The notes below the pieces were generated by a model. That model was not told the DNA's origin. It worked only from the letters and a program-made list of their open reading frames with translations, and ran no database searches. A stretch of 49,245 nt of DNA. Origin: Gammaproteobacteria bacterium (GTDB lineage Bacteria > Pseudomonadota > Gammaproteobacteria > DAOVJZ01). The translations under genes were made by a program, and so were the position numbers. Positions 16,150 to 26,302 of the stretch are shown here, piece by piece; position 1 is the first letter of the stretch, and every line of letters starts with the position of its first letter. The stretch lies in the NCBI GenBank assembly GCA_029882995.1, contig JAOUJV010000008.1, positions 1 to 49,245 of the forward strand, written 5' to 3'.

Positions 16150-17036
16150 AGTTTACCAAGCCCGCAACTTCCTTTGATGACCAAATCAAAATACTTGAAA
16201 GTCGTGGAATGACAATTCCTGATCATGGCCGCGCTAGACATTACCTTTCTCATCTCAATTATTATCGAATAGGAGCCTATTGGTTACCATTTGAAACAAA
16301 CCACTCGACCCATACTTTTGCAAAGGGTACAAATTTTGAAGATGTATTAAGTTTATATGTCTTTGATCGGGAACTTAGATTGCTGGTTATGGATGCAATC
16401 GAAAGAATAGAGGTATCTGTTCGCACTCAATGGGCATATCATTTGGCACATACTTACGGTAGTCATGCTCACCTCAATAGTAGTATTTTTAACTGTCAAA
16501 ATGAATATTTAAATACACTGGCTAAACTTGCAGGTGAAATAGGTAGAAGCCGTGAAACTTTTATTAAGCATCTGCTAACAACATATGATGAAGCGATGCC
16601 GGCAATATGGGCTGTGGTTGAAATAATATCGTTTGGTCAACTATCTAAATTTTATGCCAATCTTAAAATGCGGCATGATAGAAATAAAATTGCACAGATA
16701 TATAATCTTGATGAAACAATTCTAATCTCCGTTTTACATCATCTAAATACAGTAAGAAATACTTCAGCACATCATAGCCGCCTATGGAATCGCAGTTTTA
16801 CCGTCACAATGAAAAGGCCTAAGAAAGATCCACAAATACTTAGACAAAGTTTTAATCCTAGTAAGGATAGAAAAATTTATAATACCCTGGTGATGCTGGA
16901 ATACCTGATGGAAAAAATCAGCCCCGGCACGCACTGGAAACAACGTTTGTTTAAACTGTTTCAGGATCATCCTGTGGTCGATCCAAAAGCCATGGGTTTT
17001 CCAGACAACTGGAAAAACTTGCCAATTTGGCAGTAG
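16146..17036 (+). CDS. Abi_2 (AbiD/AbiF-like) abortive infection protein
   Basis: The 296-residue protein matches the Abi_2 family, with the early block RARHYLSHLNYYRIGAYW (residues 29-46), the DRELRLLVMDAIERIEVSVR helix pair and the HEPN-type motif RNTSAHH at residues 204-210. Abi_2 proteins are phage-abortive factors, and the R-x4-6-H motif is the ribonuclease site of HEPN domains. I start at ATG 16146; an in-frame GTG at 16116 is less attractive. It lies 55 bases before hsdM and may be co-regulated with the restriction operon. It is AT-rich compared with the antiporter gene. Confidence 0.85.
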   Translation: MKFTKPATSFDDQIKILESRGMTIPDHGRARHYLSHLNYYRIGAYWLPFETNHSTHTFAKGTNFEDVLSLYVFDRELRLLVMDAIERIEVSVRTQWAYHLAHTYGSHAHLNSSIFNCQNEYLNTLAKLAGEIGRSRETFIKHLLTTYDEAMPAIWAVVEIISFGQLSKFYANLKMRHDRNKIAQIYNLDETILISVLHHLNTVRNTSAHHSRLWNRSFTVTMKRPKKDPQILRQSFNPSKDRKIYNTLVMLEYLMEKISPGTHWKQRLFKLFQDHPVVDPKAMGFPDNWKNLPIWQ

Positions 17037-17091
17037 AAATTTAGTTATTTAAAACTTTATAAAACACATTTTAATTATAGAAAAGAAGCAT

Positions 17092-19824
17092 ATGAACTTT
17101 AAATTAACCCTATCACGCTTAGAGAGCCTCCTGTTAACTGCCTGTGACGATCTTCGTGGCAGTATGGATGCAAGTGAATACAAAGAATATATTTTTGGTA
17201 TGTTGTTCCTTAAACGTGCCAGTGATTTATTTGATCAACGCCAAGTTGAATTAAAAAAAGAATTCTCAGCCAAAGGCATGAGTGAAGCCGATATTGAAAT
17301 CGCGCTAAATGATCCAGATAACTATTCCGGTAAGTATTTCTTTGTTCCAGAACGTGCACGCTGGAACCAGGGCTGGGATGAAGAGGTTGTCGAAGATGGT
17401 GAAACAAAAATTATTCACCATGCTGCATTAAAACATGTGAAAGAAAATGTCGGAACCATGTTGAATAAAGCATTGGAATCAATCGAAGATGCAAACCTTG
17501 ATGCATTACAAGATGTACTTAAAGGCATTAACTTCAACCGCAAGATTGGACAACGTACTCTTGATGACGATACCCTTGCCAACTTTGTACAAAACTTTGA
17601 AAAAATCCCCCTTAAAGATGAGGATTTCGAATTTCCTGATTTGTTAGGTGCCGCTTACGAATGGTTAATCAAATACTTTGCGGACTCCGCCGGTAAAAAA
17701 GCCGGTGAATTTTATACACCTGCCGAAGTCGTTAGAGTCTGTGTAGAAATCTGTGATCCTAAAGAAGATATGCGTGTATATGATCCAACCTGTGGTTCTG
17801 GTGGTATGTTAATCCAGGCACGTGATTATTTACGCGAAAATGGCGGCAAACCAGAGAACCTTCCACTATTCGGTCAGGAAAAAATTGGCACTACCTGGTC
17901 TATTTGTAAAATGAACATGCTATTACATGGTATCTCTCACGCAGATATTCGCCAGGAAGATACCATACGAGAACCCCAGCACCTGAGCGAAGACAATGAG
18001 CTAAAACGTTTCAACCGTGTCTTGGCAAATCCACCTTTTAGTCAAAACTACATTAAAAAAGATCTCAAATTTCCTGGCCGCTTTTCAGTCATGATGCCAG
18101 AGAAAGGCAAGAAAGCTGATCTTATGTTTGTGCAACATATGTTGTCGGTTTTAAAACACGATGGGCGTTTAGCCACCGTCATGCCACACGGTGTGTTATT
18201 CCGCGGTGGTGAAGAACGCGCAGCACGAAAACACTTTATTGAACATGGCTACCTGGAAGCCGTTATCGGTCTACCCAGTAACCTGTTTTATGGTACAGGG
18301 ATTCCCGCCTGCATTCTGGTAATGAACAAGCAAGGTGCTGCCGAACGTGAGCATGTGCTTTTCATTAATGCCGACCGTGAATACCGCGAAGGTAAAGCAC
18401 AAAATCATCTTCGCCCTGAAGATATCGATAAAATCATTCATGCGTACCGTTCCGGTGAAGATGTACCGGCTTATGCGCGTAAAGTACCCAAAGCTGAAAT
18501 AGCAGATGAAGATTACAATTGTAATATCCGTCGCTATGTCGATAATGCACCGCCGCCAGAACCCCATGATGTACGCGCACATCTACACGGTGGTGTACCC
18601 ATTACCGAAGTTGATAGCCTGGAACACTTCTGGAGCAACTACGCACAACTGCGTGACGATAGTTTTATTCCTAGAGATGAAAAATATCTCGATATTGCAC
18701 CTATCATCAATGACAAGCGTGAGATTGCTGATTTTGTCAGCCTGCACCAGGGCGTGATGAATCGACAGGAACAGTTCATGCAACAATTGGAAAACTGGTG
18801 GCAGGCCAATCTACCCATTGTCGAAGCGCTGGCACCTGATCCAGAAAATCAGCATGAAACCTCAGGCAATGTTTACCATATGCGCAGTACCTTGTTAAAC
18901 AGCATTGCCGAAGAACTTGCCGGGCAAGCGCTGCTCACCGCCTCACAAGTGCGCGGTGCCTTTGCCAACTATGTGGATTTGCTCAAGGCTGACTTCAAAT
19001 CCATCGCCGCCAGTGGTTGGGGGCCGGAACTCATTCCCGACCAGGATATCCTGCAAAGCCAGTTCCCTAAAGTGTTGGAAGAGCTAGAGCAAGCCCAAAC
19101 CCGCTTGGCTGAATTGCAAGCCCTGTTTGCCGCTGCTGATGAAGAAGATTTTGAAGACACCGAAGACAGCGGCGTGTTACCCAGTAGCGAAGTCAAAAAC
19201 AAAAAAGACGAATTAAAACAATCTAATGCTGAATGGAAAGCCCAGCTTAAACTCATCAAAGATCTGGCCGGTAATATCTTCGCTGAAATTAAAGCCGCCG
19301 ATCACTTACCTAAAGGTAAGAAAAAAGGCACTTATTGCACAGAAGGCTTAACCCAAAAAGACCCTCAGTTTACCAATGGCAAACGTATTTTAGATTTGGC
19401 GGTACAAGTGAAGCATCAAAGTGAATATGCTGAAGCTATCACCGAAGCGATCACGCAAGCTCAGTTTGCCCATGAACGCGCCGAATCCATCACCCAAAGT
19501 CTGGCACGCCATAAACTGCTGGAAGATGAAGTCAAAGAACTCAGGGCTACTATCAAAGGCATTGAGAACAAACGTGATGAACTAGTTGAGAAGGCCCGCA
19601 AGGAAATCTCTATCGATAAAGCACGCACTGTTATTATTGAACGCCTGCGCCAGGTATTGATGAATACCTATCAAGCCTATTTGCGAGCAGACCAACGTGC
19701 TTGTATCAAAGCGATTGAGAATCTGTGGACGAAATATGCGGTAACCGCTAAGACCATAGAAGATGAACGCAATGCTGCTTCAAATCAGCTAAAAGAATTT
19801 TTGGTGGAGTTGGGGTATGAATGA
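17092..19824 (+). CDS. hsdM: Type I restriction-modification methylase subunit (HsdM), extended
   Basis: This N6-adenine methylase has 910 residues, far longer than the usual 500 or so. The helical N-terminal bundle is followed by the catalytic domain, with the SAM motif DPTCGSGG at residues 231-238 and the catalytic NPPF at 313-316. The block [19 protein letters not shown] precedes it, as usual. From about residue 500 there is a long extra region, including an acidic patch ([10 protein letters not shown]) and a C-terminal coiled coil (roughly 750-905). It pairs with HsdS to methylate the recognition site. Its 3' end overlaps hsdS by 8 bases. Confidence 0.93.
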   Translation: MNFKLTLSRLESLLLTACDDLRGSMDASEYKEYIFGMLFLKRASDLFDQRQVELKKEFSAKGMSEADIEIALNDPDNYSGKYFFVPERARWNQGWDEEVVEDGETKIIHHAALKHVKENVGTMLNKALESIEDANLDALQDVLKGINFNRKIGQRTLDDDTLANFVQNFEKIPLKDEDFEFPDLLGAAYEWLIKYFADSAGKKAGEFYTPAEVVRVCVEICDPKEDMRVYDPTCGSGGMLIQARDYLRENGGKPENLPLFGQEKIGTTWSICKMNMLLHGISHADIRQEDTIREPQHLSEDNELKRFNRVLANPPFSQNYIKKDLKFPGRFSVMMPEKGKKADLMFVQHMLSVLKHDGRLATVMPHGVLFRGGEERAARKHFIEHGYLEAVIGLPSNLFYGTGIPACILVMNKQGAAEREHVLFINADREYREGKAQNHLRPEDIDKIIHAYRSGEDVPAYARKVPKAEIADEDYNCNIRRYVDNAPPPEPHDVRAHLHGGVPITEVDSLEHFWSNYAQLRDDSFIPRDEKYLDIAPIINDKREIADFVSLHQGVMNRQEQFMQQLENWWQANLPIVEALAPDPENQHETSGNVYHMRSTLLNSIAEELAGQALLTASQVRGAFANYVDLLKADFKSIAASGWGPELIPDQDILQSQFPKVLEELEQAQTRLAELQALFAAADEEDFEDTEDSGVLPSSEVKNKKDELKQSNAEWKAQLKLIKDLAGNIFAEIKAADHLPKGKKKGTYCTEGLTQKDPQFTNGKRILDLAVQVKHQSEYAEAITEAITQAQFAHERAESITQSLARHKLLEDEVKELRATIKGIENKRDELVEKARKEISIDKARTVIIERLRQVLMNTYQAYLRADQRACIKAIENLWTKYAVTAKTIEDERNAASNQLKEFLVELGYE

Positions 19825-21151
19825 CGATTCACCTAACGTTTCTATAAAACCTTTAGGAAAAATTGCAACGCTTCGACGCGGCATAACATATTCTGCTGAT
19901 ATGCTAGTTGAAAGAGATTTGGGTATTCCCTATATCAATATGAAGTCATTTAAAAAGGGTGGGGGATTCAACAAGGAGGGATTAAAGTATTTTAGCGGAC
20001 CACATGTGGTGGAAGATTTGGCTAAAGAAAATGATTTGCTTATAGCAAACACAGATGTGACTCTCGATGGTGATATTGTTGGTATCCCAGCATACTTGCC
20101 AGTTCATATAAGAAAAAACCCCGTTCTATTTTCTCACCATGTAACTAGGTTAAGGTTAGAAAATGAAATTAATTCTCATTTTTTATATTACTTGTTAAAT
20201 ACTGAGGAGTATCGAAGATGGATGCATAAGTATGCACGAGGTACTACCGTACTTATGCTTGACATGAATGCAATTAAACGCATTCCTATACGTTATCCTG
20301 CGACAATAAAAGTTCAAACTGAAGTTGTTAGGAGAATCGAGATTATTGATTACGCTATAGAAAAAACCGAGGCACTAATTAAAAAATATCAGAACATCAA
20401 AGTAGGTTTGATGCACGATCTATTTACCCGCGGCATCACCGCCGACGGCAAACTCCGTCCACCCAGAGAAGAAGCCCCGGAGTTATATCAAGAAACGCCT
20501 ATTGGTTGGATTTCGAAGGATTGGAATGTAATTCCATTGGGGCAAATATCAGACATAACCTCAGGTGTTACTCTTACTTCAAAAGTTACACCAGATCAAA
20601 CAATAATAGTACCTTATTTAAGAGTGGCTAATGTTCAAGATGGCTACTTGGATTTGTCAGAAATTAAAGAAATAAAGGTAAATAAAAAAACATTCATCAA
20701 TTTGTTATTACAGCCTGGTGACGTTCTCATGAATGAGGGTGGTGATTTCGACAAGCTGGGTAGAGGGACAGTATGGCAAGGTGAAATTGAACAATGTATA
20801 CATCAAAACCATGTGTTCAGAGTACGAACAGACAAAAATATTTTGCGATCATTCTATTTGGCTTATTGGTCTGAATCGAATTTCGGCAAAAAATATTTTA
20901 TTTTAAGTTCAAAACAGTCAACAAATCTGGCGTCAATAAATTCAACACAATTAAAAGCATATCCAATTGGGGTGCCTGATGATGGAGAGCAAATTCGCAT
21001 AGAAGAAAGAATAGATTCAATAAATAGTAAAATACAGTCGCTTAAAGATGAGCGAAATAAACTGTCAAATCAGAAATCAGGTTTAATGCACGATCTGCTT
21101 ACTGGCGAAGTCGAAGTAAAGGTTGATGAACCTGAGGCAGCCCATGTCTGA
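19817..21151 (+). CDS. hsdS: Type I specificity subunit (HsdS)
   Basis: The 444-residue subunit has two target-recognition domains, each closed by a conserved helix. The first ends in [19 protein letters not shown] near residue 200 and the second in [13 protein letters not shown] near the C terminus. The duplicated GLMHDL blocks are the central and distal conserved regions of HsdS. It defines which bipartite sequence is methylated or cut. The start (ATGAATGA) overlaps hsdM by 8 bases and the end overlaps hsdR by 8 bases. The two recognition domains are more AT-rich than the conserved blocks, as expected for swapped modules. Confidence 0.92.
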   Translation: MNDDSPNVSIKPLGKIATLRRGITYSADMLVERDLGIPYINMKSFKKGGGFNKEGLKYFSGPHVVEDLAKENDLLIANTDVTLDGDIVGIPAYLPVHIRKNPVLFSHHVTRLRLENEINSHFLYYLLNTEEYRRWMHKYARGTTVLMLDMNAIKRIPIRYPATIKVQTEVVRRIEIIDYAIEKTEALIKKYQNIKVGLMHDLFTRGITADGKLRPPREEAPELYQETPIGWISKDWNVIPLGQISDITSGVTLTSKVTPDQTIIVPYLRVANVQDGYLDLSEIKEIKVNKKTFINLLLQPGDVLMNEGGDFDKLGRGTVWQGEIEQCIHQNHVFRVRTDKNILRSFYLAYWSESNFGKKYFILSSKQSTNLASINSTQLKAYPIGVPDDGEQIRIEERIDSINSKIQSLKDERNKLSNQKSGLMHDLLTGEVEVKVDEPEAAHV

Positions 21152-24100
21152 ATACACGGAAGTAGAACAGCCTTTTCTTGAGCAGCTTCATGGGCTAGGT
21201 TGGAACCCTATTGACCAGGGGCCGGATATTCCCCAAGACCCAAGTAAAAGCTTGCGCCAGAATTTCCGCCAATGGCTGTTACCCGATGTTTTTAACCAGG
21301 CTATTTCTGCCATTAATAAAACTGCTTCTGGTGAAGAGTGGCTTACCAAAAAACAACTGCAAGACTTGCAGGATGAAATCTTGCGCCAACCTAACCGGAC
21401 TTTATTAGAAGCCAACGAAGCCATTCAAAAGCTGTTATTTAAAACCCAGGTGGATGTGAATGAAGCCACCGGTGAGCAAGACCCTGTTGTTAAGTTAATC
21501 GACTTGTCTAACCCGGAAAATAATCAGTTTCATGCCATTAATCAATTCCGTATCGACACACCGGGTTGTGTTAAGCAGTTCATCATTCCTGATATTGTGT
21601 TGTTTGTGAATGGCATACCTTTGATCGTTGTGGAATGTAAAAAGGGTGGGCCAACCTGTGCTAACCCCATGGCGGAAGCCTTTGAACAATTACAGCGCTA
21701 TATGAATAAGCGCAAGGCCACTCATCAACAAGGTTTAAAAGAAGGTGAACCACGACTTTTTCATACTGCCTTGATGGTGGTGCGTACTTGTGGTCTGGAG
21801 GCAGATTACGGCACTATTACCTCAGGCCTTGAGCATTTCTTTCCTTGGAAGACCCAATGGCCTAATGATGACTCAACAGCTAAAGATATGAATCAGCAAC
21901 AGCAACTTATCAGCGGCATGCTGTCGAAATCTAATTTGCTGAGTATCTTGCGTACTTCTAGTGTATTTATGGATACCGATGGTGGTCCACGGATTAAAGT
22001 GGTTTGTCGTTATCAACAGTTTAGAGCAGCCAATAAAATTGTTGAGCGTTTACGACATGGAAAAAATGTGGCTGATAAAAGTGGCGTGGTGTGGCACACG
22101 CAAGGTTCGGGTAAAAGCCTGACTATGGTATTTGTGGCACGTATGTTACGTGTCTCAAAAGATTTAAATGATTACAAAATACTGCTTATTAATGATCGTG
22201 TAGATCTTGAGGATCAACTAGCAGAAACTGCAACATTGATCGGTGGCCGAATTAATAGTATTGAAAGCACCCAATCTTTGCGTGAGCACCTGGCAACTGA
22301 TAGCTCCGATATTAATATGGTGATGGTGCATAAATTTCAGGTGCGCGAGCAAAGTTTACCCTTGAAAGTTGCAGAAGCACTTGGCACCTATCTAGGTATG
22401 CCAACTGGGCAAACGTTTGGTGTAGTGAATGATTCATCACGTATTGTATTGATGATTGATGAAGCACATCGTACTCAAGGCTCAGATCTGGGTGATAATA
22501 TATTTGAAGCATTTCCAAATGCGGCACGGATTGCTTTTACCGGCACGCCGCTAATTACAGATAGACATGGTGAGAAAAAGACGCATAAACGATTTGGTGA
22601 ATATATTGATACTTACCGTTTAATGGATGCTGTTAACGATGGAGCTACTTTACAGATACTGTATGAAGGTCGTACTGCTGATTCGGCTTTAAATGATAAA
22701 TATGGTTTTGAGACCCAGTTTGAAAATTTATTTAAAGATCGTAGTGAAGAAGAACTACTGGCAATCAAAAAGAAGTATGGAGCTACTGGTGATATTTTAG
22801 AAGCCGAACAACGTATTAATGCCATTGGGAAAGATATGGTCAATCACTATCTTGAACATATCTTTCCCAATGGTTTTAAGGCACAGGTGGTTTGTCATTC
22901 TAAATTAGCAGCAGTGAGATACCAGACAGCAATTCATGCAGCATTACAAGAGAGGATCGAACAACTAAGATCTGTGCCTAACCCAGATGAAGAGCTTATA
23001 AAGAAAATATCATTTTTAAAGGCCGTAGTTGTTATATCAAGTGATGGTACGAATGAAGCTGCCTATATCACTGAAGCACGCAAGCAAGCCAAAGCATGGA
23101 ATGCAGTTGATAATTTTTGTCGTTCTTTCGATATGGATGATCCTGACAAGGCAGATACCGGCATTGCCTTTTTGATTGTGTGCGATATGTTAATGACCGG
23201 TTTTGATGCACCTATTGAGCAAGTGATGTATATCGATAAAAAGATTCGAGAACACACTTTGTTGCAGGCTATTGCCCGAACCAATCGTGTTAAACAAGGT
23301 AAAAAGCGTGGCTACGTGGTGGATTATATTGGTTTGACTGAAAACATGACTGAAGCACTCACATTGTATGCGGCGGCTGATGAACAACAAGAATTGGCGC
23401 AAGGACTAAAAAGCATCACCTCAGAGATGCCAGTTTTGGAAGAACGCTACCAGCGTTTATTGCAATTATTCTCAGAAAACAAGGTGGCACAAGTTAAAGA
23501 CTTTGTAGAAGGTAAATTACTAAATATTGAAGCCGATGCCGCCATTGTGCATGAGGCAGTAAAGTTGCTTAAAGATGAAAAAACCCGGGCAGATTTTGAT
23601 GTTTACCTGAAAAAATTCCTGATGAGCATGGATATTATATTACCGCATCAAGCAGCAAATCCTTTTCGGGTTCCAGCCAAACGTTTTGGCTATATTCTAA
23701 GAGTGGCCAAGGAACGCTATAAAGATACAAGTCTAAATTTGGGTGATGCAGGTGAAAAAATTAAAGATTTAATTAATGAACACTTGATTAGTCTTGGCAT
23801 TAATCCAAAGGTGCCGCCAGTTGAATTATTATCAGAAGATTTTATCGAGAATTTGAATAAGCATGCAGCGGGAAATGCAGAGGCTAAGGCCAGCGAAATG
23901 GAACATGCTATTCGTAAACACTGCACGGTACATCATAATGAGGATCCAGCATTTTATAAGAGCTTGTCAGAGAAAGTTGAAAATCTGATCGACCAGTATC
24001 AAGATCAATGGGAGAAATTGGCGGAAGAATTAGAAAAACTTCGTGTTGAAGCTATAGAAGGAAGAAAAGCAGGCGAAGAAGGGATGAGCAAAGAAGCGAC

Positions 24101-24410
24101 AACCTTCTATGAACACATCGCAAACGAAGCTTTTGACAACGGTGAAGTACCATCTGAAGAAAAAGCAAAGATGAAGGTACTAATGGAAGCTATAGTAGAA
24201 ACATTGCAAGACAGTATTGGTAGTATCGATTTTTGGAATAATGCTGACAAACAAAAGAAAACCCGCAGTGACATAAAAACAGCATTGACTTTAACTGGTA
24301 TTGATCAGCTAAAACAAAAACGCGAGAGGGTGGCTGTAGAAATCATGAAGCTGGCTAAAAACAGACATGATGAATTGATTAAAGGCACATATGGAGGTGG
24401 TGAAAAATGA
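21144..24410 (+). CDS. hsdR: Type I restriction endonuclease subunit (HsdR)
   Basis: This 1088-residue motor-nuclease begins with a PD-(D/E)XK domain (D150, E164-x-K166 in IIPD...VVECKKG). Superfamily 2 helicase motifs follow: GSGKS at 321-325, IDEAH at 438-442 and FTGTP. Late motifs include LMTGFDAP and QAIARTNR. The C-terminal third is helical. I start at ATG 21144 because GAGG lies 6 bases before it and it gives an 8-base overlap with hsdS like the hsdM-hsdS overlap; an ATG at 21126 is in frame but has no ribosome site. HsdR translocates DNA and cuts unmodified invaders. Confidence 0.93.
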   Translation: MSEYTEVEQPFLEQLHGLGWNPIDQGPDIPQDPSKSLRQNFRQWLLPDVFNQAISAINKTASGEEWLTKKQLQDLQDEILRQPNRTLLEANEAIQKLLFKTQVDVNEATGEQDPVVKLIDLSNPENNQFHAINQFRIDTPGCVKQFIIPDIVLFVNGIPLIVVECKKGGPTCANPMAEAFEQLQRYMNKRKATHQQGLKEGEPRLFHTALMVVRTCGLEADYGTITSGLEHFFPWKTQWPNDDSTAKDMNQQQQLISGMLSKSNLLSILRTSSVFMDTDGGPRIKVVCRYQQFRAANKIVERLRHGKNVADKSGVVWHTQGSGKSLTMVFVARMLRVSKDLNDYKILLINDRVDLEDQLAETATLIGGRINSIESTQSLREHLATDSSDINMVMVHKFQVREQSLPLKVAEALGTYLGMPTGQTFGVVNDSSRIVLMIDEAHRTQGSDLGDNIFEAFPNAARIAFTGTPLITDRHGEKKTHKRFGEYIDTYRLMDAVNDGATLQILYEGRTADSALNDKYGFETQFENLFKDRSEEELLAIKKKYGATGDILEAEQRINAIGKDMVNHYLEHIFPNGFKAQVVCHSKLAAVRYQTAIHAALQERIEQLRSVPNPDEELIKKISFLKAVVVISSDGTNEAAYITEARKQAKAWNAVDNFCRSFDMDDPDKADTGIAFLIVCDMLMTGFDAPIEQVMYIDKKIREHTLLQAIARTNRVKQGKKRGYVVDYIGLTENMTEALTLYAAADEQQELAQGLKSITSEMPVLEERYQRLLQLFSENKVAQVKDFVEGKLLNIEADAAIVHEAVKLLKDEKTRADFDVYLKKFLMSMDIILPHQAANPFRVPAKRFGYILRVAKERYKDTSLNLGDAGEKIKDLINEHLISLGINPKVPPVELLSEDFIENLNKHAAGNAEAKASEMEHAIRKHCTVHHNEDPAFYKSLSEKVENLIDQYQDQWEKLAEELEKLRVEAIEGRKAGEEGMSKEATTFYEHIANEAFDNGEVPSEEKAKMKVLMEAIVETLQDSIGSIDFWNNADKQKKTRSDIKTALTLTGIDQLKQKRERVAVEIMKLAKNRHDELIKGTYGGGEK

Positions 24411-25114
24411 ACGCAAGACGTGTTCGAGATATTGAATATCAGCTTTTATCTGGTAGTGAGCGAAAAACAACTGATATTGTTATTGAGCGAAATGGGGAAG
24501 TTGTTGTACGACCCCCAAAAAATTGCAGTCCAGAAAAAGTAGATGCTGTAGTTGAAAGTAAGAGGATGTGGATTTATAGAAACCTTGCTGAGTGGCGAGA
24601 TTTGAATGCGACTGCCGTTGTGCGCGAATGGGTCAATGGTGAAACTTTTTTGTATTTAGGAAGATCTCATCGATTGTCTTTGATGGCAAATCAGGACAGC
24701 GCTTTAAAATTGAAGGATGGTAGATTTTGTTTAAACCGCAATTTAATTGATGAAGGCGGAACTGATGCAGCCAAACATGCCTTTGAGCAATATTATATCG
24801 TCAAGGGTTTACAGAGAATAAAAAACAGAGTGGAGTACTACACACCTAAAGTTGGTGTTAGACCAACATCTATTAAAGTTAAAGAAATGGGTTATCGGTG
24901 GGCTAGTTGCGGTAAAAATAACAGCTTAAGTTTTCATTGGAAGTGCATGATGGCCCCGCCTAAAATTATTGACTATATAATTGTTCATGAACTTTGCCAT
25001 ATCCACAAACAAAATCATTCTGATGCGTTTTGGAATGAAGTGGATAAAGTAATGCCTGATTACAGAGAGCGGAAAGAGTGGTTAAAATTAAACGGTGCCA
25101 ACCTGGATTTATAA
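24407..25114 (+). CDS. YgjP-like zinc metallopeptidase of type I operon
   Basis: The 235-residue protein has the metal motif HELCH (194-198) followed by H204 (HSDAFW), and the family block GYRWASCGKNNSLSFHW just before it. This is the YgjP/M48-related (DUF45) metallopeptidase family, commonly encoded beside type I restriction genes. It overlaps hsdR by the tetranucleotide ATGA, so it is translated with it. Its job in restriction is not established; one guess is proteolytic control of HsdR. Confidence 0.82.
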   Translation: MNARRVRDIEYQLLSGSERKTTDIVIERNGEVVVRPPKNCSPEKVDAVVESKRMWIYRNLAEWRDLNATAVVREWVNGETFLYLGRSHRLSLMANQDSALKLKDGRFCLNRNLIDEGGTDAAKHAFEQYYIVKGLQRIKNRVEYYTPKVGVRPTSIKVKEMGYRWASCGKNNSLSFHWKCMMAPPKIIDYIIVHELCHIHKQNHSDAFWNEVDKVMPDYRERKEWLKLNGANLDL

Positions 25115-25117
25115 TAG

Positions 25118-25432
25118 ATGAAAAAGCTTATTAAGCCAAGGGGTATGGTCAAGAGTGATTTTGATGAATTTATAGAACTCTATAAGGCAGATGATAGAAG
25201 CAAACGACGTGAGTCTAAAAAGAACGAAAGATGGAAGTCATTTACATACGATGAGTTAATAGCAAGAGATAAAACTAATCTAGATATATTCTGGCTAAAA
25301 GATGATTCATTAGAAGACACAGAAAACTTACCTGCACCCGATATATTAGCGCAAGAAATAGTTGAACAACTCGAAGCGGCGTTGGAGGAATTTCGGAGTG
25401 TGGAAGAGGTGTTGCCCAGCAATGATGTTTAA
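25118..25432 (+). CDS. Small protein like the C-terminal tail of other HsdM proteins
   Basis: The 104-residue acidic protein reads FTYDELIARDKTNLDIFWLK, then LAQEIVEQLEAALEEFR. From memory this pattern is the C-terminal tail of many shorter type I methylases (the RW-x-F-x-YEELI-x-RDK...LDIFWL block). Here the main HsdM (17092-19824) lacks that ending and the tail is a separate gene. It starts 3 bases after the metallopeptidase stop and ends 3 bases before the next gene, so it is firmly within the operon. It may dock on HsdM. Confidence 0.6.
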   Translation: MKKLIKPRGMVKSDFDEFIELYKADDRSKRRESKKNERWKSFTYDELIARDKTNLDIFWLKDDSLEDTENLPAPDILAQEIVEQLEAALEEFRSVEEVLPSNDV

Positions 25433-25435
25433 CTT

Positions 25436-26083
25436 ATGAAAACTACTGTATTTAAGCTAATTGATCCAATATTCGAAATGGTTGATGAGAACTCTGATCT
25501 AGTCAAAGAGATTTATATAGCACCAACATTACCGGCATATGCAATTTTGAACTCTGAGGTTGAAAGATCATGTGAGACTATAGATCTTATGTATATGCCA
25601 GCAAGACATGAGGTATCGATTGATAGAATAATTATTGATGGTGTTAATTCATTATTACCTACAGAGGTACGTAGTGCTACTCTTACGGTTAATTACTCAG
25701 GTATTCGTGATTACAAATTATTATTTCCTCAAGTGACAAATAAAAGATTAAAGGAACGATTAGGTCAGTTTGCAGAAGAAGCTGAAATAGCATTTGATGC
25801 AGGCGCATGGATGTCATTCACCATTATGGCTGCATCAGTCCTTGAAGGATTATTATTTGATGTTTATGAAAAATATCATTTTCATGAGCTAATTGATTTA
25901 GCTAATGAAAATGGTGCAATAACCAATGATGAAGCCGACCTGCTTAATAATGTAAGAGAAATACGGAATAGAGTGCATGCCAGTAAATATAAGCAGTCAT
26001 TTTCAGATCGTAAAGTCAGCAATGATTTATATGTGTTATATGATAGATTAATAAAAAAAAATTGGGCTAAGAAAGATGTATGA
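25436..26083 (+). CDS. HEPN-like (DUF4145-type) protein ending the type I operon
   Basis: The 215-residue protein has an unassigned N-terminal half. Its helical C-terminal half reads AGAWMSFTIMAASVLEGLLFD and then VREIRNRVHASKY (R174, R177, N178, H181). The arginine-asparagine-histidine pattern after a long helix pair resembles DUF4145 and related HEPN domains, many of which are RNases or toxins in defence loci. It is separated from the previous gene by 3 bases. A 219-base AT-rich gap with no gene follows and ends the operon. Confidence 0.6.
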   Translation: MKTTVFKLIDPIFEMVDENSDLVKEIYIAPTLPAYAILNSEVERSCETIDLMYMPARHEVSIDRIIIDGVNSLLPTEVRSATLTVNYSGIRDYKLLFPQVTNKRLKERLGQFAEEAEIAFDAGAWMSFTIMAASVLEGLLFDVYEKYHFHELIDLANENGAITNDEADLLNNVREIRNRVHASKYKQSFSDRKVSNDLYVLYDRLIKKNWAKKDV

Positions 26084-26302
26084 ATTTAAAAAAAACATGT
26101 GCTTTAATATATTTTGGCAATTAAAGGGTTTGTTAGCATGTCATTAATCAGTCTTTGGAATTCGAATAAAACAGACATAGAGTCTAAGCAGATACAATCA
26201 ATAGGGTCAGACTCAATTGAAACATAAATTATCCAAATGTATAAAGAAAATATCCATGTATTCTTTTCAGGGAAATCATAAAAATATTGTTACACTTGAA
26301 TA

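Noticed and set aside
19817-21151. Gene overlaps in hsdMSR as frameshift errors
   Set aside because: The 8-base overlaps at both junctions are ordinary translational coupling and each protein is complete.
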